Source: Campylobacter hyointestinalis subsp. hyointestinalis
GTDB lineage: Bacteria > Campylobacterota > Campylobacteria > Campylobacterales > Campylobacteraceae
Length of the DNA stretch: 64,000 bases
Assembly: GCF_013372145.1 (NCBI RefSeq)
Contig: NZ_CP053827.1
Location: 248,001-312,000, forward strand
Direction of reading: 5' to 3'
Part shown: positions 45,174 through 55,841 of the stretch, piece by piece
How positions within the stretch are numbered: the stretch's first letter is position 1
Layout: every line of letters begins with the position of its first letter
Program-made: the position numbers and the translations under genes
Notes under the pieces: model-generated
What the model saw: only the letters and a program-made list of their open reading frames with translations
What the model was told of the DNA's origin: nothing
The model's database searches: none

Positions 45174-45781
45174 GCGGACAAATTCTTATCTTAAGTGGTC
45201 CTAGCGGAAGTGGAAAAAGTACGCTTTTATCAAAATTGATGAAGGAATTTGATGGTATTTATTTTTCCATTTCAAGCACTACTAGAAGTATAAGAGAAGG
45301 CGAGATTGCTGGAGTAAGCTATCATTATATCAGCGAAGATGAGTTTAAAAGGGGCATAGACGAGGGTAAATTTTTAGAATGGGCACAAGTACATAAGAAT
45401 TATTATGGAACTAGTCTTGAGCCAGTTGAAGCAGCTCTAAAAGCTGGAAAGATCGTCATCTTTGATATAGACGTGCAAGGTTTTCATCTAGCACAAAAAA
45501 AATACGGCGAAATCATAACATCGGTTTTTGTCACTACCAAAAATAGAGACGAACTAAAAAAACGACTAAAACTTAGAGGTACTGATAGCGATGAAGTTAT
45601 AGAAAATAGGCTTTTTAACGCCGCTACTGAGATGGCTCACATAAGTGAATACGACTACTTGATCATCAATGAAAATCTAGAAAAATCATATCTAGATTTA
45701 AGGGCTATTTTTAGCTCTCTTTTGGTAAAAGTCGAAAATTATGCCGTAAATCAAGTGATAGATGATTGGTGCAATAAGTAA
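45170..45781 (+). CDS. gmk: Guanylate kinase
   Basis: 203 aa from GTG 45170, in a GTGA overlap with the preceding gene. P-loop LSGPSGSGKSTLLSKL, GMP-binding STTRSIREGE and YHYISEDEF, lid with KKRLKLRGTDS. Phosphorylates GMP to GDP. Confidence 0.96.
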   Translation: MSGQILILSGPSGSGKSTLLSKLMKEFDGIYFSISSTTRSIREGEIAGVSYHYISEDEFKRGIDEGKFLEWAQVHKNYYGTSLEPVEAALKAGKIVIFDIDVQGFHLAQKKYGEIITSVFVTTKNRDELKKRLKLRGTDSDEVIENRLFNAATEMAHISEYDYLIINENLEKSYLDLRAIFSSLLVKVENYAVNQVIDDWCNK

Positions 45782-45842
45782 TTTATCTGTTTGTTAAATT
45801 TATAATTTTATGTTAGAATATTTTTAAAATTAAGGAGAAAAT

Positions 45843-46055
45843 ATGGGTAGTTTTAGTATGGGACACTGGCTAATAGTACTTGCTATAGTCGTTTTATTAT
45901 TTGGAGCAAAAAAGATACCAGAACTAGCAAAAGGTGTCGGTAAAGGTATAAAAAGTTTTAAAAAAGAGATGGAAGATGAGCCAGTAGAAAAAATAGAAAA
46001 AGCTGAAGATACACAGAATGTTCAAAAACAAAACGAAACCACAAAGAACGTTTGA
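45843..46055 (+). CDS. tatA: Twin-arginine translocase subunit TatA
   Basis: 70 aa. Short N-terminal helix [20 protein letters not shown], hinge and amphipathic helix [17 protein letters not shown], charged tail. Forms the pore ring of the Tat system that would export petA and the RR-containing aldo/keto reductase found in this window. RBS AAGGAG upstream, and TTAGAATA about 30 nt before the ATG is a possible -10. The stop overlaps argS by one base. Confidence 0.95.
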   Translation: MGSFSMGHWLIVLAIVVLLFGAKKIPELAKGVGKGIKSFKKEMEDEPVEKIEKAEDTQNVQKQNETTKNV

Positions 46056-47647
46056 TGAAAAACAGTGTTAAAGCTGAAATTTACAGTATTTTAGAGCGTG
46101 ACTTTATCTTAGAAAAACCAAAAGATAAAAATTTAGCCCACTACGCAACTCCGCTTGCATTTAGCTTGGCTAAAGAGCTTAAAAAATCTCCTATGCTTAT
46201 AGCGGAGGAAATTGCAAATAAATTTAAAAATAGCAAGTTGTTTGATGCTATCTCGATAAACGGATATCTAAATTTCAAGCTCAAAGGTGAGTTTTTAGAT
46301 GATTTAGCAACCAAAGCTTTAAAACTTGATAACGCTTTTGGCACTAATATATCAAATAAAGAGAGTATCTTTATCGAGTATATCAGCGCAAATCCAACTG
46401 GACCTTTGCATATAGGGCATGTAAGAGGCGCGGTTTATGGCGATACATTAGCAAGGATAGCTAGACATATAGGAAAAGATGTTTTTACAGAGTACTATAT
46501 AAATGATGCAGGAAATCAGATAGATCTACTTGGTGTATCCATAAGTCTTTTTGCCCGTGAAGTTTTATTTAGTGAAAATGTGCAGTATCCTGAGAAATAT
46601 TATCGTGGCGAATATATCGAAGATATCGCTAGACTTGCGCTTGATAAATTTGGCAAAGAGATATTTTATGATGAAAGTAGAAATTTAGAGCTTGCAGAAT
46701 TTGGTAAAGATGAGGTTTTGAAGGTCATTAAAAAAGATCTTAGCGACGTTGGTATATTTATAGAAAGCTGGGCTAGTGAAAAAGCGCTTTATGACGGTCT
46801 TGAACTAACTATAAAAAAGCTTGAAAATAGTGGTGAGATGTACGAAAAAGACGGTACTATCTATATAGCCTCTACAAAACTAGGCGATGACAACGATAGA
46901 GTTGTAGTAAGAAATGATGGTAGACCTACATATCTAGCTGGAGATATAGTTTATCACAATGCTAAATTTGAGAAGAATTTTGATCATTATATAAATATTT
47001 GGGGAGCAGATCATCACGGATATATAGCTAGGCTAAAAGCTGCTATACATTTTTTAGGTTATGATGAAAATCGTCTTGAAGTTATATTGATGCAGATGGT
47101 TAGCTTGTTAAAAGAGGGAAAACCGTTTAAGATGAGCAAGCGTGCAGGTACTAGTGTGCTTATGAGTGATATCTTAAGTGAGATAGGAAGCGACGCGCTT
47201 AGATTTATATTTATCTCAAAAGCAAATACGAGCAGTCTTGAGTTTGATATAGATGAGCTTAAAAAGCAAGATAGCTCAAACCCTATTTTTTATATAAATT
47301 ACGCACACGCTAGAATAAATCAAATTTTCGCAAAAGCCAAAAAGTCACCTAGCGACGTCATAAATGCTGATCTTTCAAGCTTGGACGAAAATGCGAAAAA
47401 TCTCCTTTTTGAAGCTCTTTTATTGCCTGAGGTTTTAGAAGATGCGTTTAGTTCAAGATCTTTACATAAGCTACCCGACTATCTTAAAACTTTAAGTGCG
47501 AGTTTCCATAAGTTCTATAATGAAAATCGCGTGGTAGGCGCTAGTAATGAAAATGAGTACTTAAAGCTATTTTCAGTCGTGGCTCTAAGCATTAAAGTAG
47601 CCCTAAATCTTATGGGGATCAAGGCAAAAGAGAAGATGGAGCATTGA
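46055..47647 (+). CDS. argS: Arginyl-tRNA synthetase
   Basis: 530 aa from ATG 46055 (TGATG junction with tatA; the in-frame TTG one codon earlier is unlikely). Class I motifs: NPTGPLHIGHVRGAVYGD for HIGH and FKMSKRAGTSVLM for KMSK, plus the C-terminal anticodon-binding DALR domain from about 410. Its 3' end overlaps the convergent LysR gene by 29 nt. Confidence 0.96.
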   Translation: MKNSVKAEIYSILERDFILEKPKDKNLAHYATPLAFSLAKELKKSPMLIAEEIANKFKNSKLFDAISINGYLNFKLKGEFLDDLATKALKLDNAFGTNISNKESIFIEYISANPTGPLHIGHVRGAVYGDTLARIARHIGKDVFTEYYINDAGNQIDLLGVSISLFAREVLFSENVQYPEKYYRGEYIEDIARLALDKFGKEIFYDESRNLELAEFGKDEVLKVIKKDLSDVGIFIESWASEKALYDGLELTIKKLENSGEMYEKDGTIYIASTKLGDDNDRVVVRNDGRPTYLAGDIVYHNAKFEKNFDHYINIWGADHHGYIARLKAAIHFLGYDENRLEVILMQMVSLLKEGKPFKMSKRAGTSVLMSDILSEIGSDALRFIFISKANTSSLEFDIDELKKQDSSNPIFYINYAHARINQIFAKAKKSPSDVINADLSSLDENAKNLLFEALLLPEVLEDAFSSRSLHKLPDYLKTLSASFHKFYNENRVVGASNENEYLKLFSVVALSIKVALNLMGIKAKEKMEH

Positions 47648-48494
47648 GCTTGTAGATGATGCTATCTTTTAGCTCATCTACAAATCTTAAAAAATCAGCG
47701 TCCATATCTTTTTTCGCATGAAAAACTATACTTAGATCTCTTTTAAATTTGATATTTTTAATACGCACTTCATATAGATCTTTTGATAATGCAAATTTAG
47801 GTAAAACACTAAAAAATTTCTTACCTATCAAAGCTTTTTTTATCGCTTCTGTAGAGTTTATTTCCAAAGATATATTTAATCTTACGTCGCTTGGAATTTG
47901 AGATAAAAAAGTCTGCCTTGTACCTGAGCCATTTTCTCTTAATATCCAGCTAAATTTGGCCAACTCGTCGATATAAAACTCTTTATCCGCGTAATTTTTA
48001 TCTCCTGTTACGACTACTAGCTCATCATCGCAAATTTTTATTTTTGAGATATTTTTATCGTAGATATCGCTCTCTATCACTCCTAAATCACATTTATGCT
48101 CTAACAACTCATTTACGATATCATACGTATTTTTTATGTTGAATTTGATGTTAAATTTATCATTTAGCTCTGCTATGATATCTGCTAAAAGATAGTTTCC
48201 GGTATTTTGGCTGGCTAAAATATTTAAATTTAAAATAGATCTGCTTTGCATTTTAAGCTCTACTTCTTTAAGCGAGTTATATATCGGTGTTATCATTTCG
48301 AGAAATGCTTTACCTTTTTGATTTAAGATGAGATTTTTATTTATTCTATCAAAAAGTAGCCCGTTTAACGAGTTTTCTAGCTCTTTTATGGAGTTTGAAA
48401 GTGCAGATTGTGATATATCAAATTCCTTTGCACTTGTGCTTACATTTTTTAGCTCACATAGCTTTAAGAAGTGTTCTATCTGTTTTATCGTCAT
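47619..48494 (-). CDS. LysR-family transcription regulator
   Basis: 291 aa from ATG 48494 (MTIKQIEHFLKLCEL); the longer open frame to 48557 starts with unlikely hydrophobic residues. N-terminal winged HTH with VSTSAKEFDISQSALSNSIK and ELENSLNGLLFDR, then an effector-binding domain with GVIESDI and ENGSGTRQTF. Divergent from the YeiH-like gene, exactly like yeiE-yeiH in E. coli, so it probably regulates that gene. Confidence 0.88.
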   Translation of the reverse strand: MTIKQIEHFLKLCELKNVSTSAKEFDISQSALSNSIKELENSLNGLLFDRINKNLILNQKGKAFLEMITPIYNSLKEVELKMQSRSILNLNILASQNTGNYLLADIIAELNDKFNIKFNIKNTYDIVNELLEHKCDLGVIESDIYDKNISKIKICDDELVVVTGDKNYADKEFYIDELAKFSWILRENGSGTRQTFLSQIPSDVRLNISLEINSTEAIKKALIGKKFFSVLPKFALSKDLYEVRIKNIKFKRDLSIVFHAKKDMDADFLRFVDELKDSIIYKLNAPSSLLP

Positions 48495-48563
48495 ATTTAT
48501 CCATATATAAAATATATGATTATAACATAAAAAATATATTTTCCATATCAAAGTCATTTTTAG

Positions 48564-48569
48564 TATAAT
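48564..48569 (+). promoter_or_regulatory. -10 box of the YeiH-like gene
   Basis: TATAAT in TTAGTATAATTC, 20 bases before ATG 48590. The A/T-rich, partly palindromic 95-bp divergent region with the LysR gene (ATATAAAATATAT at 48504-48516) is the obvious operator site. Confidence 0.55.
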
Positions 48570-48589
48570 TCATAAAAAAAAGGAAAAAT

Positions 48590-49615
48590 ATGACTCATAA
48601 AGATATTTATATCAAAAGACGAGTAAAAGCTTGGATTTTTATGATGATACTTGGAGTTTGCGCTTATAGTCTTTCACTAACAGAACCGTTTGCAAAACTT
48701 GGTATATCAGCACTTATCATAGCTGTAGTTTTAGGTGCTTTTTTTGGAAATACCGCTCATTCTTTAGTCACTCTTGTGAGCAAAACAGGAGTTCTAGCTG
48801 TTTGTACAAAGCAAATTTTAAGACTTGGCGTTATATTTTACGGCTTTCGTATCACTATGGATGAAGCTTTAAGCGTAGGATTTGGCGGTGTTGTCTCGGC
48901 TGCGATCATTGTTTTTAGTACATTTTTACTTGGGTATTTCATAGGTATAAAACTCGGGCTTGATAAAAAATCGGCAGTTCTTATTAGCTCAGGCTCTAGT
49001 ATATGTGGTGCGGCGGCCGTCTTGGCTACAAATAGTGTAGTAAACGCTGATTCAAACAGAGTCGCCGTGGCGATTTGTACGGTTGTCGTCTTTGGAAGCT
49101 TGGGAATGTTTCTATATCCTTTGATCTACAATCTTGGTTTTAGCGGACTTAGTGAGCTAGAAGCAGGGTTTATGAGCGGGGTTAGCTTACACGAAGTAGC
49201 TCACGCAGTAGCAGCGGGAAATGCCATAGGAGAAGACGGCGCTAGAGTTGCTGTCATTGTTAAGATGCTCAGAGTTTTGATGCTAGTGCCATTTTTGATC
49301 TTGTTAAGCGTGTTTAGCTTATATTTTTTATGCGAAAAGAAAAAAGGTGATAAAAGAGGGTCTTTCCCTTACTTCGCAGTTTGGTTTATAGTGGCTTTAG
49401 TGGTCGGCTCATTACCGTTTTTTCCTAGAGACACGCTGATGCCATTGATAAATTTATCTGATACGTTTATGCTATGCGTGGCGATGGGAGCTCTTGGGCT
49501 TACTATCACGAAAAATGCTTTAAAAAGTGCTGGAAAAATACCTTTTATATTGGCTACTATTTTGTTTTTTTGGTTGATGTTTTTAGGATTTATTTTGGCT
49601 AAAAGTTTTATTTGA
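48590..49615 (+). CDS. YeiH/UPF0324-family membrane protein, putative sulfate/sulfite exporter
   Basis: 341 aa with about ten helices. Family motifs: LRLGVIFYGFRITM, VLISSGSSICGAAAVLATN, GVSLHEVAHAVAAGNAIG. The family is annotated as putative sulfate exporter, with little direct proof. Divergent LysR gene implies induction by a small molecule. Followed by a strong hairpin. Confidence 0.88.
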   Translation: MTHKDIYIKRRVKAWIFMMILGVCAYSLSLTEPFAKLGISALIIAVVLGAFFGNTAHSLVTLVSKTGVLAVCTKQILRLGVIFYGFRITMDEALSVGFGGVVSAAIIVFSTFLLGYFIGIKLGLDKKSAVLISSGSSICGAAAVLATNSVVNADSNRVAVAICTVVVFGSLGMFLYPLIYNLGFSGLSELEAGFMSGVSLHEVAHAVAAGNAIGEDGARVAVIVKMLRVLMLVPFLILLSVFSLYFLCEKKKGDKRGSFPYFAVWFIVALVVGSLPFFPRDTLMPLINLSDTFMLCVAMGALGLTITKNALKSAGKIPFILATILFFWLMFLGFILAKSFI

Positions 49616-49617
49616 TA

Positions 49618-49648
49618 AGCCTTTTAAAATAGAAGAATTTAAAAGGCT
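49618..49648. terminator. Bidirectional terminator between the YeiH-like gene and nadD-rsfS
   Basis: Perfect 11-bp stem AGCCTTTTAAA / TTTAAAAGGCT, 9-nt loop, between convergent genes. Confidence 0.8.
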
Positions 49649-49654
49649 GCAAAT

Positions 49655-50509
49655 TTATTTTTTAAGATCTTTTAAAAATTCTTCTATATTGTATTTTGCT
49701 CTGTAAGCTTCGCTCATAAGATGGATCATGATATCGCCTAGGTCGATCACTGTCCAGTCATCGCTGCTCTCAACGCCTAGAAATTCTTCACCATTTGGTT
49801 TGAGTTCAGTTTTTAGATCGTCTAAAAGTGCGTAAGCATGGCGACCAGTAAGAGTCGTGGCTATGATGACGAATTTAGCTAAATATTCGCGACCTTGCAT
49901 ATCTACAACTTCGATATTTTCAGCTTTTTTTTCATCAAGTAGTTTCGTGATCCTATTTATCCTGTCTTGCATTTGTTTTTCCTCGTAAAATTTGATAACG
50001 TCCCTGCGTATAAGTTCTGGAACATTAGAAAAGTCAAGCTCGTCTCTGACTTTTGTCGATGAGATTTTAACATTTAAATCTAGTTTTTGCAAATTCGGCG
50101 GTACATAAATATCATCCCTTGAGGCGACTACGAACTTTACCAAGGTATTTAAAATGTTAAATTTATACCATTTTTCTAAATTTGCAAGCTGATCCGCGCC
50201 GATGATGAGATAGATCATACCCGGATTATAAATTTTTTTAAAATGCAAAACGCTTTCTAGGCTAGGTACGGCTCTATTTTGTTCTATTTCAAACTTACTA
50301 ATCTCTACTTTTTTTAAATTTCCCCAAAGAGTTTCGCACCAAACAAGGCGTTTTTTGGGATCTGTGCTAAATTTAGATTTAAATGGATTTAAAAATGTTG
50401 GGACAATGATGAGCTTATCTATATCTAAAACTAGCAAAGCGGTTTTTACTATTGCGTTATGACCGTTATGAGGAGGATCAAAACTTCCGCCGAAAATTGC
50501 AATATTCAA
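49655..50509 (-). CDS. nadD: NadD-RsfS fusion: nicotinate-mononucleotide adenylyltransferase + ribosome silencing factor
   Basis: 284 aa in one frame. Residues 1-180: NadD with nucleotidyltransferase motifs FGGSFDPPHNGH and ISSTKVRDEL. Residues 180-284: RsfS/Iojap with VVDMQGREYLAKFVIIAT and SSDDWTVIDLGDIMIHLMS. They are normally separate neighbours of about 180 and 105 aa. At the joint, ATG 49972 begins MQDRINRITKLL, preceded by AGGA, so a separate RsfS can still be initiated inside the fused gene. Couples NAD synthesis with a factor that blocks 50S-30S joining. Divergent from gapA. Confidence 0.85.
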   Translation of the reverse strand: MNIAIFGGSFDPPHNGHNAIVKTALLVLDIDKLIIVPTFLNPFKSKFSTDPKKRLVWCETLWGNLKKVEISKFEIEQNRAVPSLESVLHFKKIYNPGMIYLIIGADQLANLEKWYKFNILNTLVKFVVASRDDIYVPPNLQKLDLNVKISSTKVRDELDFSNVPELIRRDVIKFYEEKQMQDRINRITKLLDEKKAENIEVVDMQGREYLAKFVIIATTLTGRHAYALLDDLKTELKPNGEEFLGVESSDDWTVIDLGDIMIHLMSEAYRAKYNIEEFLKDLKK

Positions 50510-50568
50510 TATTTTTTAACCTTTTTTTTAGTAGAATTAAACTTAATTATACCCAAAAAAGGAATAAA

Positions 50569-51561
50569 ATGGCGCTTAAAATTGCAATCAATGGTTTTGG
50601 AAGAATCGGTAGATGTGCTGCAAGAATTATATTAAATAATCCTGAGTATGAACTTGCTGTTATAAACGATACCGCTGAGCGAAAGATGACTAGATATCTA
50701 CTGAAATACGACACCGTTCATGGCGAATTTGATAAAGAAGTAAATGTTATAGATAATAATTATATCGAAGTGGACGGTAAAAAGATCAGGGTTTATTCTA
50801 CTCGTGAGATTGAGAGTTTAGATCTAGAGGGTATCGACGTTGTTTTAGAATGTACAGGTAAATTTCTCACAACTGAAAAATGTGAAGCATATCTAAAACA
50901 AGGCGCTAAAAAAGTAGTTATGAGCGCACCTGCAAAAGACGATACTCCTACTTTTGTCTTAGGTGTAAATTCAAACACTTATAAAGGCGAAAAGATAGTG
51001 TCAAATGCGAGCTGTACGACAAACTGTTTGGGTCCTGTTACTAGAGTATTAGAAGATCTTTATGGTATAGAGAAAGGTCTTATGACTACTATCCACGCTT
51101 ATACAAACGGTCAAAGTTTAGTAGATGTAAAGTGCCGTGACTTTCGCCGTAGTAGAGCCGCTGCGGCAAATATAATACCTACTAGCACGGGCGCAGCAAA
51201 AGCTATGAAGCTTGTTATGCCAAGCTTGAACGGTAAGCTCCACGGACAGAGTGTTAGAGTTCCTGTGCCAAATGTTTCTATGGTCGATCTTACTGCGGTT
51301 TTGGGTAAAAGCGTGAGTAAAGAAGAGCTAAACGCTGCTTTTGTAAATGCTAGTAAGACAAGTCTAAAAGGCATTATGGCTGTTGATTTTGATGAAAGAG
51401 TTAGTAGCGATTTTAACACTTCTAATTACTCAAGCATAGTTGCAGCCGATCTTACTCAAGTAATTTGCGGCGATATGATAAAAGTTATGGCGTGGTATGA
51501 TAATGAGTGGGGTTATACTTCAAGACTCGTAGAGATGGCTAAATTTATAAGCGAGAGATGA
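50569..51561 (+). CDS. gapA: Glyceraldehyde-3-phosphate dehydrogenase
   Basis: 330 aa from ATG 50569 (RBS AAAGGA 6 nt before); the frame is open further upstream but that part overlaps nadD and is not protein-like. NAD motif [18 protein letters not shown], catalytic Cys149 in [11 protein letters not shown], phosphate site [12 protein letters not shown]. Two nt before pgk. In campylobacters, which lack phosphofructokinase, it serves mainly gluconeogenesis. Confidence 0.97.
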   Translation: MALKIAINGFGRIGRCAARIILNNPEYELAVINDTAERKMTRYLLKYDTVHGEFDKEVNVIDNNYIEVDGKKIRVYSTREIESLDLEGIDVVLECTGKFLTTEKCEAYLKQGAKKVVMSAPAKDDTPTFVLGVNSNTYKGEKIVSNASCTTNCLGPVTRVLEDLYGIEKGLMTTIHAYTNGQSLVDVKCRDFRRSRAAAANIIPTSTGAAKAMKLVMPSLNGKLHGQSVRVPVPNVSMVDLTAVLGKSVSKEELNAAFVNASKTSLKGIMAVDFDERVSSDFNTSNYSSIVAADLTQVICGDMIKVMAWYDNEWGYTSRLVEMAKFISER

Positions 51562-51562
51562 T

Positions 51563-52768
51563 ATGAGCGAGATAATTTCTATAAAAGATATAAATTTTAA
51601 AAGCGGTAGTAAGGTTTTTGTAAGATGCGATTTTAACACTCCTATGGATGAGTTTTATAATATCACAGATGACAGAAGGATCCGCTCAGCGATCCCTACT
51701 ATCAGATACATTTTAGATCAAGGTTGCTCTGTTGTTTTGGCGAGTCATTTAGGACGTCCAAAAAACGGCTACGAAGAAAAGTTTTCTTTACTTCCAGTAG
51801 CAAAGAGGTTAGGCAGGCTTTTAGATAGAGATATAATCTTTGCTACTGATGTAGTAGGAAATGACGCAAAGAACAAAGTAGCTTCTTTAAAACAAGGAGA
51901 AGTTCTTTTACTAGAAAATCTTCGTTTCGAAAAAGGTGAAACGAAAGACGATGAAAACTTAGCTAAAGAGCTAAGTAAATTTGGGGATTATTACGTAAAT
52001 GACGCTTTTGGAGTATGCCATAGAGCTCATAGCTCGGTTCATGCTATTACAAAACTATTTGACGATGAGCATAAGGCTGCTGGATTTTTACTGATAAAAG
52101 AGATTGAATTTGCTAGAAATTTGATAAAAAAACCGACTAGACCGTTTGTGGCAGTCGTGGGCGGAAGCAAGGTCAGCGGAAAGCTTCAAGCACTTACAAA
52201 TTTACTTCCTAGAGTTGATAAACTCATCATCGGCGGCGGTATGGCGTTTACCTTTTTAAAGGCTATTGGTGAAAATATCGGAAATTCTCTTCTTGAAGAA
52301 GATCTTGTAGAAGAAGCTGCAAATATACTTAAAAAAGGACGCGAACTAGGCGTTAAAATTTATTTGCCAGTTGATGTAGTTGCGGCTCAAACATTTAGTG
52401 CTGACTCTGCTATAAAGTACGTCTCTGTTCAAGAAATTCCAAATGGTTGGATGGGGCTTGATATAGGTCCAGCTAGCATTAGACTATTTAGAGAAGTCTT
52501 GAGTGACGCGCAAACCATATGGTGGAATGGTCCTATGGGCGTGTTTGAGATGGATAAATTTAGCAAAGGTAGCATAAAAATGAGCCATGCTATAGCTGAG
52601 GGTTTTGCTACTTCAGTAGTCGGCGGTGGTGATACGGCTGATGTTGTAGAGCGCGCCGGAGACGCAGATGAGATGACGTTTATCTCGACTGGCGGTGGAG
52701 CGAGTTTGGAGCTTATAGAAGGCAAAGAGCTTCCAGGCGTTAAAGTATTGCTCAAAGCTGAATCTTGA
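51563..52768 (+). CDS. pgk: Phosphoglycerate kinase
   Basis: 401 aa. Substrate motifs [24 protein letters not shown], the hinge region [12 protein letters not shown], and nucleotide site [11 protein letters not shown] with [13 protein letters not shown]. Second gene of the gapA-pgk-tpiA-fabI run. ATG follows the gapA stop by two bases (GATATG). Confidence 0.97.
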   Translation: MSEIISIKDINFKSGSKVFVRCDFNTPMDEFYNITDDRRIRSAIPTIRYILDQGCSVVLASHLGRPKNGYEEKFSLLPVAKRLGRLLDRDIIFATDVVGNDAKNKVASLKQGEVLLLENLRFEKGETKDDENLAKELSKFGDYYVNDAFGVCHRAHSSVHAITKLFDDEHKAAGFLLIKEIEFARNLIKKPTRPFVAVVGGSKVSGKLQALTNLLPRVDKLIIGGGMAFTFLKAIGENIGNSLLEEDLVEEAANILKKGRELGVKIYLPVDVVAAQTFSADSAIKYVSVQEIPNGWMGLDIGPASIRLFREVLSDAQTIWWNGPMGVFEMDKFSKGSIKMSHAIAEGFATSVVGGGDTADVVERAGDADEMTFISTGGGASLELIEGKELPGVKVLLKAES

Positions 52769-52865
52769 GTCTGATAGCAGCACGAAGTGGATGCTTGCAT
52801 ACTCAAATAAATTTAGATAATAGACTAACATATCTGTTTTTACTAGAAGCATTAAAGGGTCATAA

Positions 52866-54376
<1,511 letters not shown>

Positions 54377-54395
54377 ATTTGATAAAAGTGTTTTA

Positions 54396-54725
54396 TTAAA
54401 AACACTTTTCTTTTTGAGTAATTCTATTTAATTCTGGCAAATTAAGCTGGATATTTTGAATTTCATTTAAAGCATTTTTACAATATGAGTTCATATTTTC
54501 ATTAAGTCCATAGTAAGCCCATACACCTTTTCTCTCAACACTTAAAAAGCCGGCGTCTTTTAGGATTTTTAAGTGCCTTGAAAGACGTGATTGTATCATT
54601 TGTAAAGAATTTTGTAAATCACATACGCAAAGAGTGCCATATTTGTGTAAAAAAGCTAGAATTTTTACTCTACTTTCATCATTCAAAGCCCCAGTAATTT
54701 TTAAAAAATCATCTAAATTTTCCAT
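54396..54725 (-). CDS. arsR: ArsR-family metalloregulator
   Basis: 109 aa winged HTH. KYGTLCVCDLQNSLQMIQSR holds the Cys-x-Cys-Asp (CVCD) signature of arsenic/antimony sensors, followed by the recognition helix SRLSRHLKILKDAG. Cysteines in the last three residues region (KCF) may add a ligand. Lies 7 nt after arsP in the same operon; the likely operator is the inverted repeat upstream of arsP. Confidence 0.9.
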   Translation of the reverse strand: MENLDDFLKITGALNDESRVKILAFLHKYGTLCVCDLQNSLQMIQSRLSRHLKILKDAGFLSVERKGVWAYYGLNENMNSYCKNALNEIQNIQLNLPELNRITQKEKCF

Positions 54726-54732
54726 TTTATTC

Positions 54733-55692
54733 CTACAAAAATATATCTATTAATACTCCAAATATTATAGCGATAAAAAGCACACAAGAGATAAATATCA
54801 GTAAGAAATTCATTTTAAAAATGCGTTTTAGTAAGATGAGTTCTGGTAAAGAACAGCCTCCCCCAGATATTAAAAAGCTCATCACTGCTCCTAAAGATAC
54901 GCCACAATCCATCAAAGATAGACCTATAGGGATGATGGCTTCGACTCTGATATAAAGCAAAACTCCGACAAAAGCAGCTATTACGACACTAAAGATCTCG
55001 AATTCTTGTAGATAAGTTTGCAAAAATTCTTTTGGAACAAAACCGTGGATAAGAGCTCCGATGCCCATACCTATGACGATATACGGAAGTAGTTTTTTAT
55101 AATCTTTTAACACTTTTATAAATAGATCTTTATAGCTACTTTTAGTTTGAGAATTTAAGCTCTGTTTTTGAGTGCTAAAATTTATTATTTTAGTTTGGCA
55201 GCAGTTTTGTTTGCTTATATTGTGATGATTTGATGGCGTGAAATACTCTTTTTTGATAAAATCATCGTTTAAAAATTTATCAGAGTTAAATTTAGAAATA
55301 CTCAAAGAAAATATAAAAACAAAAACGAAAATAAATAATATATAAAATAAGCTGAGTTTTAAACCAAAAGATATGACTAGCATAGCGATGATTATCGGGT
55401 TTACAAGTGGTGAGACTAAAAGATAAGCCACGCTCACTCCAAAGCTTACCCTTGCTTTTAGCAAAGCAATTAGCAAAGGTATGGTAGAGCAAGAGCAAAA
55501 AGGTGTTAAAGCTCCTAAAAACATAGCTTTGATATAGCTCAAAAGAGAGTTTGCACTTAGATATCTCTCTATTTTCTTAGAAAATTTCTGATTTAATAGT
55601 GCCACTATAAAAGCAATCGCGATAAATAAAACAGAAAGTTCAATAAAATAAAATATAAAAGCTTTAATGCTTTCAAGAAGTTTTTCTAACAT
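54733..55692 (-). CDS. arsP: ArsP-like membrane permease (organoarsenical efflux)
   Basis: 319 aa, about eight helices in two halves around a hydrophilic loop (about 135-190). TPFCSCSTIPLL near 62, its mirror SGGGCSLPELILLK near 275, and an extra pair NCCQ in the loop. ArsP of C. jejuni exports trivalent organoarsenicals. RBS AAGGGG before the ATG. Paired with arsR, so arsenical-inducible expression is likely. Confidence 0.85.
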   Translation of the reverse strand: MLEKLLESIKAFIFYFIELSVLFIAIAFIVALLNQKFSKKIERYLSANSLLSYIKAMFLGALTPFCSCSTIPLLIALLKARVSFGVSVAYLLVSPLVNPIIIAMLVISFGLKLSLFYILFIFVFVFIFSLSISKFNSDKFLNDDFIKKEYFTPSNHHNISKQNCCQTKIINFSTQKQSLNSQTKSSYKDLFIKVLKDYKKLLPYIVIGMGIGALIHGFVPKEFLQTYLQEFEIFSVVIAAFVGVLLYIRVEAIIPIGLSLMDCGVSLGAVMSFLISGGGCSLPELILLKRIFKMNFLLIFISCVLFIAIIFGVLIDIFL

Positions 55693-55721
55693 CTATTCCC
55701 CTTATAAAATAAATTTTTGTA

Positions 55722-55750
55722 ATCATATCATAAAAATTATAATATGTCAA
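55722..55750 (-). promoter_or_regulatory. Consensus promoter of arsP-arsR
   Basis: Minus strand TTGACA (55750-55745), 17 nt, TATGAT (55727-55722): near-perfect sigma-70 promoter, unusual for this genome. Confidence 0.75.
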
Positions 55751-55766
55751 GATATATTGATATATT
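55741..55766. promoter_or_regulatory. Probable ArsR operator upstream of arsP
   Basis: Inverted repeat: AATATGTCAA (55741-55750), 6-nt spacer, TTGATATATT (55757-55766); 9 of 10 positions pair. It overlaps the -35 box of the arsP promoter, as expected for repression by ArsR. Confidence 0.65.
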
Positions 55767-55792
55767 ATATTATTCTTTTGAATTAAAATAGA

Positions 55793-55838
55793 AATAACTA
55801 AGTTGGGGAAATGGGAGTACCCTAACTAAGGTGTTATT
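55793..55838 (-). terminator. Hairpin downstream of dnaX
   Basis: AATAAC (55793-55798) pairs with GTTATT (55833-55838), continued by an inner TTGGGG / CCCTAA stem with a mismatch; A/T-rich beyond. Lies just after the dnaX stop; could equally be an arsP leader-independent hairpin. Confidence 0.4.
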
Positions 55839-55841
55839 TAT

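Noticed and set aside
48495-48557. 21-residue N-terminal extension of the LysR protein
   Set aside because: The extension is hydrophobic and unlike LysR starts; MTIKQIEHF at 48494 is the normal beginning.
50452-50568. 39-residue extension of gapA
   Set aside because: It runs into the nadD coding region on the other strand; the RBS and family start point to ATG 50569.
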